Source of the DNA: DAOTXR01 sp034435375
Lineage (GTDB): Bacteria; Chloroflexota; Anaerolineae; Aggregatilineales; UBA3940
Assembly (NCBI GenBank): GCA_034435375.1
Contig: DAOTXR010000086.1
Coordinates: 124,001 to 188,000, forward strand
DNA: 64,000 bases
Direction: 5' to 3'
This document shows positions 18,883 to 26,291 of this stretch, in pieces. The position numbers and the translations under genes are program-made. The notes below the pieces were generated by a model that worked only from the letters and a program-made list of their open reading frames with translations, ran no database searches and was not told where the DNA came from. Position 1 is the stretch's first letter. Each line of letters starts with the position of its first letter.

Positions 18883-18980
18883 GTAGGTCTGGGAGGGAGA
18901 GCAGCGCCGCCAGCATGGGGGTCCTGCTCCCAACGAAGAACGCACCCCCTGAGTGACGACCGCAACGAGGTAGGGATACT

Positions 18981-19604
18981 ATGTCGACAACCCAAGTGCT
19001 GCTTGTGCGCCACGGCGAGACCGCCTGGAACCGCCAGCATCGCTACGTGGGACGCACCGATCTGCCGCTGAGCGAAAGAGGCATTCGCCAGGCTGAGAGG
19101 CTGGCCCAGCGCCTGGCAGGAGAGCCAATCGAGGCCATCTATTCCAGCGACCTGCAACGGGCCAGCCAGACGGCAGAGCGAATTGCTGCCGTCCACGGCC
19201 TGACTGTCCACTTCGAGCCATGTCTGCGTGAGGCGGATTTTGGCGCATGGGAGGGCCTGACGCTTGCCGAAATCCACCAGAGCTATCCACGGGAGTACGC
19301 CGCCTGGCTGGCCGATCCTAGCGTGCCAGCGCCGGCTGGAGAGTCGATCGCGCAAGTCGCCGCGAGGGTTGGCCCCTTCCTGAGAGGTCTCGTTGCCCAA
19401 CACCCGGCGGGGGCAATCGCCGTGGTGGGGCACGGCGGCAGCCTGCACGCGCTGATCTTCATGGCTCTCCAGTTCCAACCCCGCAATGGCTGGACTTTCT
19501 ATATGGACAACGGGTCTGTCTCAGAGCTGCTGCTGCGTGAGGACGGCGCTGCGTTGGTTCGTCTGAACGACACCCATCCCACGCCGCCGCCCGACCTGAC
19601 GTAA
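18981..19604 (+). CDS. Histidine phosphatase superfamily protein (phosphoglycerate-mutase/CobC-like)
   Basis: 207 aa, ATG at 18981 preceded by GGTAGGG. The catalytic LVRHGETAWN (8-17) holds the phosphohistidine; DLPLSERG, YSSDLQRASQTAE (about 54-66), LREADFGAWEG with the acid residue, and VVGHGGSLHALI (about 153-164) complete the active site. Members include cofactor-dependent mutases, alpha-ribazole phosphatase and general phosphatases. The gene diverges from the SorC-type regulator. Which phosphate ester it uses cannot be told. Confidence 0.92.
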   Translation: MSTTQVLLVRHGETAWNRQHRYVGRTDLPLSERGIRQAERLAQRLAGEPIEAIYSSDLQRASQTAERIAAVHGLTVHFEPCLREADFGAWEGLTLAEIHQSYPREYAAWLADPSVPAPAGESIAQVAARVGPFLRGLVAQHPAGAIAVVGHGGSLHALIFMALQFQPRNGWTFYMDNGSVSELLLREDGAALVRLNDTHPTPPPDLT

Positions 19605-19622
19605 AAGACCGCAGGGCAGGTC

Positions 19623-19650
19623 GCGCCCCACGAGTGTAGACCGGGGGCGC
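19623..19650. terminator. Weak hairpin between convergent genes
   Basis: gcgcccc (19623-19629) pairs with ggggcgc (19644-19650) between the ends of the rightward phosphatase gene and the leftward 110-aa gene; a short TCTT follows on the plus strand. Confidence 0.4.
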
Positions 19651-19658
19651 TCTTCAGA

Positions 19659-19991
19659 TCATGCGGCTCCATGGCGGATGCCAAAGTGTCGCAGGAGCGG
19701 CGCTTCGACCTCTGACAGTGGGATTTCAGCGCCCTGACCCGTGCGGTCGAGGACGTACACCTTGACCCTGGGCAGCGCCAGCAGCGCCTCGCGGATCGCG
19801 GACAGTTCAGCGATGGACGGCGCTTCGCCCACCGACAGGACAACTGTCACATAGGTAGCATCGGAAGCGCGGTCGTCGAATATCTCCACGCCCGCGATCC
19901 CTTCCCTCCCTGCAAAACAGCCCTCGATGGGCGCAAGGTCGATGTCCATCATGGTGAAAATGCCGCGAATGCGGAAGAAAAGCTGCATCAC
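19659..19991 (-). CDS. Small unknown protein coupled to a DUF4157 cargo gene
   Basis: 110 aa, or 96 aa if translation begins at MDIDLAP. Its ATG at 19991 overlaps the stop of the upstream DUF4157/OmpA-like gene in an ATGA arrangement, so the two are translationally coupled. The sequence looks like a small alpha/beta domain (GVEIFDDRASDATYVTVVLSV, AELSAIREALLALPRVKVYV). I recognise no family. A role as immunity protein, chaperone or loading factor for the preceding cargo is inferred from position only. Confidence 0.6.
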   Translation of the reverse strand: MMQLFFRIRGIFTMMDIDLAPIEGCFAGREGIAGVEIFDDRASDATYVTVVLSVGEAPSIAELSAIREALLALPRVKVYVLDRTGQGAEIPLSEVEAPLLRHFGIRHGAA

Positions 19992-21586
19992 GGGAACCTC
20001 AGGCTGGCACGCTGGAAGATGTACATGAAAACCTCCACCTTACGGCAGGCCGGGTCCCTACCTGCCGTAGTGCAATCGCGGGTGCCGACCCCCTCAACAT
20101 GCACGAATCGGTGGCTTCCCAGGCCCCGGTTGACCAGCTCCTGACGCACGTTCTGGGCGCGTTCCGTAGAGATGCGCTGGTTCACCGGACCGGCTCCGGT
20201 GTTGTCGGCATGGCCGACCACATCGGCGCGCAAGTCGGCATCGCGGGCCATGAACTGGTGAATCTGGGCCAGGCGCGCCCGCTCCGGGCCGGGCAGGGTA
20301 GAGACGTTCGGCGAGTTGTGCGCAAACCCTGAGAGAGTGATTCGCCCAAACGACTCGCCGGCGTGCGGCGCCGCATGCAGGCCACGCTCCTCGGCAGAAG
20401 CTCCCTGGACATCCCGGGCGATCTGGTTCTCTATGGCCACCGTGGGGTCGTGGGAGGGGCGACTCATAATGCGGCCTCCCTGCATGACAATGTTGGCCGC
20501 AGGATGCCTGACCTGCTCGAACAGCCAGCCATGCCCGCACAGCTCGTGGCCCAGGACACGCCATTGCTCCATAAAGACGCGCTGACCGGCTTGCGCTCCG
20601 CCTCCCCATGCACCCAGGTCGATCCCCGATCGCGTGGACTGGACAAACACCTCATGGGAACCGGGCGACGTGTGGGGCCAGACGGTGTCGTCCACATGGA
20701 TGCGCCAGGTATTGGGAGAGCTGACCATGTCGCACAGGCATTGGTCGATAGTCCGGGCAGGTGAGGCGCAGGCGCTACCGCTTCTGCGCGTGACCGCCCC
20801 CGTCGCATCCACCTGGAAGTTGGGGGAGAGACGCGCTACCGAGTCGCGAATGTCGTCTAGTTTAGTGCGGGGGGGCGCGCCGGGCAAGACACCTCCCGGA
20901 TCTACCAACTCTACAGTGCGTTGTATTGCGAGAGACGCAGCCTGCCGCTGCTGGACGACGTGAGCCAGCTCGTGGGCCAACAGCAGGCGGCCTGCTTCGG
21001 TGTCGGGTTGGTACTTCCCCGGCCCGAAGAATACATCATCACCGACCGTGAACGCCTGTGCGCCGATGGACCGGGCCATCTGGGATGCGCGTCCGTCCGC
21101 GTGGACACGCACGTCGCCGAGGCAGCACCCAAAACCCGCTTCCATGGCCTGCTGCGTCTCCGGGCTAAGCGGCTCCCCCCCACCTCGCATCGATTCTATC
21201 CGCGTTGTCAGACCAGCCAGGGGCGAAGGCTGCGAAGAGTCCTCCGGCGAGCGGTGGAGGATCAGTTCGTCGTCTTCTTCGTCACCCTGTAGCCCATGGC
21301 GTTGGATCAGGTCCGGCTGCGGCCCTCTGCCGACGGAAACCGGCAGCGTGCCGCTCTGACGTGTGACAGCGTTGGCCACGCGGTCGGCTTCTTGTTCGTA
21401 CACGTCTCCTGGCTGGCTGATGGTCAGCTTGGGCTGTAGGATGGGGAATGTCGCACCGCCCACTGCGTTGGCCCACGCGGGCAGCTTTGTCGCCTGCGCC
21501 ACATGCCAACTCGCCCGCGCCGGCTCACTCCTCCCGGCTTTAGGCCGATCCACACGATAGTCAGTCCAGGCTTCTCGGCTTCTCAT
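19988..21586 (-). CDS. DUF4157 eCIS cargo candidate with C-terminal OmpA-like domain
   Basis: 532 aa from ATG 21586, which has GGGGAGGGAG upstream; an in-frame start 11 codons earlier has none. The N-terminus carries TISQPGDVYEQEADRVA (56-71), shared with the two other DUF4157 proteins here. The DUF4157 core (about 142-215) ends with LLAHELAHVVQQRQ, HExxH at 205-209. The middle contains HELCGH (347-352) with nearby histidines, a second possible metal site. The end (about 440-520) resembles OmpA/MotB peptidoglycan-binding domains (GHADNTGAGPVNQRISTERA). DUF4157 marks many eCIS-delivered proteins. A two-cysteine GCC replaces the usual residues before GDVRVH. Function of the middle domain is unknown. 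Confidence 0.8.
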   Translation of the reverse strand: MRSREAWTDYRVDRPKAGRSEPARASWHVAQATKLPAWANAVGGATFPILQPKLTISQPGDVYEQEADRVANAVTRQSGTLPVSVGRGPQPDLIQRHGLQGDEEDDELILHRSPEDSSQPSPLAGLTTRIESMRGGGEPLSPETQQAMEAGFGCCLGDVRVHADGRASQMARSIGAQAFTVGDDVFFGPGKYQPDTEAGRLLLAHELAHVVQQRQAASLAIQRTVELVDPGGVLPGAPPRTKLDDIRDSVARLSPNFQVDATGAVTRRSGSACASPARTIDQCLCDMVSSPNTWRIHVDDTVWPHTSPGSHEVFVQSTRSGIDLGAWGGGAQAGQRVFMEQWRVLGHELCGHGWLFEQVRHPAANIVMQGGRIMSRPSHDPTVAIENQIARDVQGASAEERGLHAAPHAGESFGRITLSGFAHNSPNVSTLPGPERARLAQIHQFMARDADLRADVVGHADNTGAGPVNQRISTERAQNVRQELVNRGLGSHRFVHVEGVGTRDCTTAGRDPACRKVEVFMYIFQRASLRFP

Positions 21587-21645
21587 GATCGACTCCCTCC
21601 CCTCATCCACCAAACACACTCACCATACCGCACATCGCGTCGACT

Positions 21646-23616
21646 CTAAAGGTTGAAGTGGAACCCAAGCTGGGCGCCGAAGCGGAACCAACCAGCAGGT
21701 CCAGGCTCGTCTAGCCTCAGATCGGTCAATGTGCTGCCCATCGCCCCTTCAGCCTCGATAAATGGGAGGAATGGCCCTGCATCGCCGAAGCTGTACCCGA
21801 ACGTGCCCCCGATCTCCCCATAGGCCGTCTCGGTGACGCGCCGTTCCCCGCTCCAGCCTGGCGTGCTGCGATAGTCAAACCGACCATAGCCTAACTCGCC
21901 GAAAATGCTGGCCCGCAGGCCACCCGACGAGGGCGTTCCGGTGTGTTCGAAACCGAAACGGACTCCGGCCAGGAAAGCTGACAGGTTGTGGCCACTGGAA
22001 CTGAGGGGGAGCAGAGCGTGCACTTGCGGCCCGACGAGAACTTCCCATTCGCGCAGCCGATCCAGGGGGATGCCCAGCATCACGCCGAGGTGTCCTGCAA
22101 ATGCCCCTTCTCCCAGAGCCGGGAGGGTGTAAGCCCCTACCCCAAGCGTTACCTCCAGATCGAACTCGGTCGGGCGCGGCAGCTCAACCAGTCGGACGGT
22201 GCAGCCTGCGGGCAGGATGGCCTGGAGAAACGTCACCACGAACTGGAAATGGCGGCGGTGCAACAGCGCACGCGATCCGAAAATGTGGTGGCTGGCCATC
22301 AGCGACCAGTCAGACTCGCGCTCACGTTCAGCGGGTCTCCCTCTCTCCCCGTATTCGTCGCCGTGCCCCAGGATGTCGTGCCCCGCCTCGTGGGCCATCC
22401 GATCCGCCGAGATGCCCCCACCCACATGCAGGGTCATGAGGTCACGCAGGTGCCCGCCCGAATCCCGAGCCACACAGGAGCGGCCCGGCACATTGGCGAT
22501 CACCACCCGGGTATCGGGGTTCGCATTGTCCTCCGACACTTCGACCACAATGGGAACATCTCGACCATTGCAGGGATGACCTTCACAGCCGCTGATTCGG
22601 GCCGTATACCACCCATTGAGCCAGCGCGGAACTTCAGCCAGATAGCGAGCCTTGACAGCGTCGAACAGCTCCTGAGGAGTCGGCGGGGGCACAGGCCGAC
22701 TGGCGTCCTCTGAGCATGTAGGCCAATTGCTGCTCGATGGCTGCTCAAACCTGACCGTATTGGGGAGAGTCACTGTGCAGGTGCTCTGGTCAAAGCGCAG
22801 CCGGACATGTCCCGTGTGGATCACACGCTCGGGACGTGAGTCTGAGGCCGGGACATATTCCTCGCGCTCGACTTCGCCTTCCCACACGTCGCTTCCGGAA
22901 GCATGGGTGGAACTGGCGAATCTCTCGCGGAACCTCGATGTGCCTGCCTGGCGCTGAAGCCGCCACGGCGCTGCACGCTGCTGAATGACATGCGCCAACT
23001 CATGGGCAATGAGCCGTCGTCCCTGGCTGGTGTGTGGCGCATATTGCCCACCGCCAAAGACCAGGTCAGAACCTACGGTGAAGGCCAGGGCATCGACCAC
23101 CTGCGCTGACCGCGCCGCGAGCGGATTGTCATGGATGCGCACGCCTGAGAAGTCGCGCCCGAACTGGGCCTCCATGAACGCGCGAGTCCCCCTATCCAGC
23201 GGCTGTCCGGGCGAGCGCAGCGCGTCGTGCACAATGGGCGGGGCCGACATCACCCCACTCTCGCCCGGCTGGATGCGCTTGGGCTGGAGCAGTTCCTCTT
23301 CCTCGTCTGGCCCGCCGGTCTGGCAGGTGGCGCACGCCCCTCCGCAGGCGCATGCCCGCTGCACCTGCGGTTCCGCTGTCTGCGTCACCTGCTCGGCCAC
23401 GCGGTCCGCCTCTTGCTCATACTCGTCCTCTGGCTGGCCGACGGTCAACTTGGCCTGGAAGGGTAGCTGTGTAAGCGGGTGGTCCTGAACGCGCGCCCAG
23501 ACAGGATTGCCGTGGTAGCTGGATCGGACTGCTGTCTCCTGCTTGCCGACAGCAGAATGACCCTCTATCTTGGCGGCTTCCTGAGATCGGCTTCTGGATT
23601 CTCTGATGTGCATCAC
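21646..23616 (-). CDS. DUF4157 eCIS cargo candidate with protease-like motif and beta-barrel-like tail
   Basis: 656 aa; GTG at 23616 followed by ATG 23613, with GGAAGG upstream. QPEDEYEQEADRVAEQV lies at 61-77, a cysteine-rich CACGGACATC at 88-97, and the DUF4157 core at about 125-215 with IAHELAHVIQQ (HExxH 205-209). A second zinc-type motif HEAGHDILGHGDEYGERG starts at H409, resembling zinc metallopeptidase helices. From about 485 to the end the chain alternates in the manner of a transmembrane beta-barrel (ELGYGRFDYR, YGEIGGTFGYSF, LPFIEAEGAMG) and closes on FGAQLGFHFNL. The gene is 29 bases before the next cargo gene, so they are probably co-transcribed. The combination is not one I know. 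Confidence 0.78.
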   Translation of the reverse strand: MMHIRESRSRSQEAAKIEGHSAVGKQETAVRSSYHGNPVWARVQDHPLTQLPFQAKLTVGQPEDEYEQEADRVAEQVTQTAEPQVQRACACGGACATCQTGGPDEEEELLQPKRIQPGESGVMSAPPIVHDALRSPGQPLDRGTRAFMEAQFGRDFSGVRIHDNPLAARSAQVVDALAFTVGSDLVFGGGQYAPHTSQGRRLIAHELAHVIQQRAAPWRLQRQAGTSRFRERFASSTHASGSDVWEGEVEREEYVPASDSRPERVIHTGHVRLRFDQSTCTVTLPNTVRFEQPSSSNWPTCSEDASRPVPPPTPQELFDAVKARYLAEVPRWLNGWYTARISGCEGHPCNGRDVPIVVEVSEDNANPDTRVVIANVPGRSCVARDSGGHLRDLMTLHVGGGISADRMAHEAGHDILGHGDEYGERGRPAERERESDWSLMASHHIFGSRALLHRRHFQFVVTFLQAILPAGCTVRLVELPRPTEFDLEVTLGVGAYTLPALGEGAFAGHLGVMLGIPLDRLREWEVLVGPQVHALLPLSSSGHNLSAFLAGVRFGFEHTGTPSSGGLRASIFGELGYGRFDYRSTPGWSGERRVTETAYGEIGGTFGYSFGDAGPFLPFIEAEGAMGSTLTDLRLDEPGPAGWFRFGAQLGFHFNL

Positions 23617-23649
23617 GGCAATCCTTCCCCCCTTTTCCCGAACGGCACG

Positions 23650-23693
23650 CGCTTCAGCCGCCGCAAAGCAAGCGAAGCGGTCGGCTGGAAGCG
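23650..23693. terminator. Hairpin after the restriction endonuclease gene
   Basis: cgcttcagccg (23650-23660) pairs with cggctggaagcg (23682-23693) with one bulged base; an inner ccgc/gcgg extends it. It separates the restriction gene from the following DUF4157 gene. Confidence 0.5.
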
Positions 23694-23718
23694 TAGGTCG
23701 AGCGGCCCATATCTGTAT

Positions 23719-24678
23719 TTACAGCATACATAACCAACGAGAAACTGAGGCGATTTGATTTGGGTCGTTCAGATTAGCAGCGTTGGTGAGTAACCCTTTT
23801 TCCAATTGATCCCATATTTCGTTTGCCGTTCTCTTCTCAATTGCCGCACCGATAAAGAACGTGTACGGGGAGTGTCTCGCGTTAGAAAATGCTTCACGGA
23901 TACGGTCAAGGGCCGCTCGCGCAGTTTTCCAATGCTCGTCTGCGCCTGCGGGGTCTATCCCACCTTTGAGTTCACCAAGAGCAATATACGACCCAGCCAA
24001 TTGATACCCGGTGGCTTGTAATTCGTCGGGGCTGAGGTCGAATAAGCACATATCCACATTGTTCTTGACCAAAGGCACGGTCAAGTTGTAAATCAGAGTG
24101 CGCGGCTTACTTTCGCTTTCCCAACTCAATCCACGCAGAGAGAACTCGATTTCTGAGTCATCATCGGTCATATCAGTCCACTGCCTGGTCTTGGTGTGCT
24201 GCCATCTGTAACGTATGCCAGCAATCGTCAGCGTTGAAATAATAGTGCGGGTAAGTTTTCTCTGCGCCAAAACGCCGCCGATGTTACGCATTGAGCCGCC
24301 AAGCGCGTCGCCGCGCGTCAGCAAAAACCTGAATATCAGTTCTTCAACAAACTTTTCTCCCACTGGTTCAAGGAAATTCTTGATCAGACCATTGATAGCT
24401 TCCGCTTTATCTTCTGGAAACAAATGAACAAGAGATTTGTCGGACAATCCTGCCGCCGTGAGAAGGCCCGATTCTATGCCTTTGATGGTTAGCAAATCAG
24501 CAGGAGTTCTGGCCTTTGATGCGGCTTCTTGTAATGCTCTCGCTTCGGCAACGTAAGGCGTAGCGCGACGGTTCTTTTCAAGCGCAAGTGCGACAAAGCC
24601 TGCACGCGTGGCTTCATAGGTCGTGACAAGGTCATCGCTGGAGCGAAGATGATTTCGGTAAGGGCGTGAGGACCTCAT
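23719..24678 (-). CDS. Type II restriction endonuclease, BsoBI/AvaI family
   Basis: 319 aa from ATG 24678, which overlaps the methyltransferase stop as ATGA and has GGAG upstream. The catalytic region IALGELKGGIDPAGADEH gives E236, K238, D242 and H249, and VDMCLFDL supplies D209. Order and spacing agree with the residues known in BsoBI (D212, E240, K242, D246, H253), and the length matches that family (about 320 aa). BsoBI and AvaI cut CYCGRG; the same target is expected but not shown. Base composition is clearly lower in GC than neighbouring genes, which suggests transfer. It lies between eCIS cargo genes. Confidence 0.88.
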   Translation of the reverse strand: MRSSRPYRNHLRSSDDLVTTYEATRAGFVALALEKNRRATPYVAEARALQEAASKARTPADLLTIKGIESGLLTAAGLSDKSLVHLFPEDKAEAINGLIKNFLEPVGEKFVEELIFRFLLTRGDALGGSMRNIGGVLAQRKLTRTIISTLTIAGIRYRWQHTKTRQWTDMTDDDSEIEFSLRGLSWESESKPRTLIYNLTVPLVKNNVDMCLFDLSPDELQATGYQLAGSYIALGELKGGIDPAGADEHWKTARAALDRIREAFSNARHSPYTFFIGAAIEKRTANEIWDQLEKGLLTNAANLNDPNQIASVSRWLCML

Positions 24679-26120
24679 AATTTTCTCCAGACGTAAACGC
24701 ATTTGCGCAAAGATTTTCGCCCATGCTCGCCCATCTGCTGGCTGCTATTGCCTTTGCCATTTGGCAAGATGAGAATATTTTCGACATAAAAACCCAATTT
24801 TTCGGCAATATCAGAGAGGATCATATCCACTGAAATGCTTGCGCCGGCATATCGTACATTGTCATTCACCATGAATAATAGTGCATTCGGTTTCAGCACG
24901 CGCGCACACTCCGCGATAACACAAGCCATCTCATAAAAATAGCCCCTGACCATTCTGGGAATACCATTATTGTTCAAGGCCTTTTGTGCTTTTTGGTCTT
25001 CCAGGTATTTCAAAATCGCCTGTAATAGTTCCTGCTCATCGGCGGCTGCCAGCGCCGTCGTCCATCGCGAATTGATGCTTAACAGATCTTTGGCGCGATT
25101 TTCCACGGTACAACTAAGCATCTCTTGTCGGAGTCTCAGCAGCCCTTGCTCATCCGCGCCCAGCAGGGCCAGTTCCAACGCATACGTGCGCGTGTAATCA
25201 TAACGGTTACAGTAGGGCGGAGAGGTCATAATGGCATCGTATATCCCATCAGGCAACTCAGGCAATACGCGAAGGCATGAACCATCGTATAAACGAATTT
25301 CGCCTTGAAGTTTTTCTGCAGGGAATAAACTTGCCTGATGCGTGGGGGAAACATCCGACAGAATTTCGTCGATTTTGGCACTAATGGCTTGCTCGAAATC
25401 CGGAATTTCACCCTTGTCAAAAATTCTCTTGCCGTGTGTGCGTCCAGATCGATGATCCCATCGAAGGTATTGCCCATCCTTACGAGTAAAACTGATAGAT
25501 TCTAATACGCATAGCAAAGCAAAGCGCAAGACAGCCTGAACTCTGATGTTCTCTTGTTGGCATGCGCCCAAATATTTCTCAATGGCTTCTCTTGTTTTGT
25601 CAGGATAGGCTCCTTGGGTGATTCGCAATTCTGGCAAGGGAAGGCGCGTTTTTGATTGCTCCCAAACCCGCAATGCTGACCACTGGCGCAATCTTTCAAA
25701 ATCTTCGGGTGTGAACTCTGCATCCAGGATTTGTTTGACGGTAACGATTTCGTGACCGATGGGCAACAATTCGATGCCATCGGCGTTTATCCCCATCGCG
25801 CTCGCCACAAACAAGGCCGTTCCACTGCCAGCGAAAGGGTCCAGGATTTTGCCTGAGGTGATTTTGTACTTGTGAAATAGATGCTCAACTAAGGAAGCCG
25901 AGAATGCTTCTTTGAACTTGTACCAACGATAAATGGGTCTCGTCTTGTTGGCCTGAAAACTGACCAAAAGGCGCGAAAGAGAGGGTTGAACGACAAGCTT
26001 ACCTTTGAACCGCCGAAATAGCTGTTCGTCAAGGCGGTCTATCTCACTGAGGGCTGTGTTCTGTTGGCTGGCCAAAGCATTCGAGGCTTTGACTGGATTT
26101 AGCCCCACTGTGCACTCCAA
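24675..26120 (-). CDS. DNA methyltransferase partner of the BsoBI/AvaI-like endonuclease (N4-cytosine type)
   Basis: 481 aa from a TTG at 26120; a GTG four codons in (26108) with GGAG six bases upstream is an equally good start. Motif I is LDPFAGSGTALF (D94 onward) and motif IV is TSPPYCNRYDY (299-309). The SPPY form is typical of amino-methyltransferases of the N4-cytosine group. About 200 residues, including possible target recognition, separate the two motifs. The enzyme would protect host DNA from the coupled nuclease. Low GC and a small upstream palindrome mark the pair as a transferable unit. Confidence 0.88.
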   Translation of the reverse strand: MECTVGLNPVKASNALASQQNTALSEIDRLDEQLFRRFKGKLVVQPSLSRLLVSFQANKTRPIYRWYKFKEAFSASLVEHLFHKYKITSGKILDPFAGSGTALFVASAMGINADGIELLPIGHEIVTVKQILDAEFTPEDFERLRQWSALRVWEQSKTRLPLPELRITQGAYPDKTREAIEKYLGACQQENIRVQAVLRFALLCVLESISFTRKDGQYLRWDHRSGRTHGKRIFDKGEIPDFEQAISAKIDEILSDVSPTHQASLFPAEKLQGEIRLYDGSCLRVLPELPDGIYDAIMTSPPYCNRYDYTRTYALELALLGADEQGLLRLRQEMLSCTVENRAKDLLSINSRWTTALAAADEQELLQAILKYLEDQKAQKALNNNGIPRMVRGYFYEMACVIAECARVLKPNALLFMVNDNVRYAGASISVDMILSDIAEKLGFYVENILILPNGKGNSSQQMGEHGRKSLRKCVYVWRKL

Positions 26121-26129
26121 ATTTGCAAC

Positions 26130-26142
26130 ACTTGAAACAAGT
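26130..26142. promoter_or_regulatory. Small palindrome upstream of the methyltransferase gene
   Basis: ACTTG-aaa-CAAGT lies ten bases before the methyltransferase start, next to GTATACAGTACAGT. Such sites often allow autoregulation in restriction-modification systems; no controller gene was found. Confidence 0.35.
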
Positions 26143-26251
26143 ATACAGTACAGTCGGTGATGCGTCTAACTGCTCACCACCACAAGTTGATAGACCGCCC
26201 AACAGCCTTACTCGACAGACGTTGACCATCGCCAAGACTGTCGGATGAAGC

Positions 26252-26290
26252 GTTTCTCTGCAAGTGTTTTCCACACACTTTCAGAGAAAC
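26252..26290 (-). terminator. Strong hairpin ending the eCIS operon
   Basis: GTTTCTCTGCAAGTGT (26252-26267) pairs with ACACTTTCAGAGAAAC (26275-26290), 15 of 16 positions, with a seven-base loop. It begins one base after the stop of the 1337-aa gene. A T-run is absent on the exit side. Confidence 0.7.
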
Positions 26291-26291
26291 C

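Noticed and set aside
23719..26120. Controller (C) protein gene of the restriction-modification unit
   Set aside because: No small helix-turn-helix frame lies in or beside the two genes; only a palindrome was seen.
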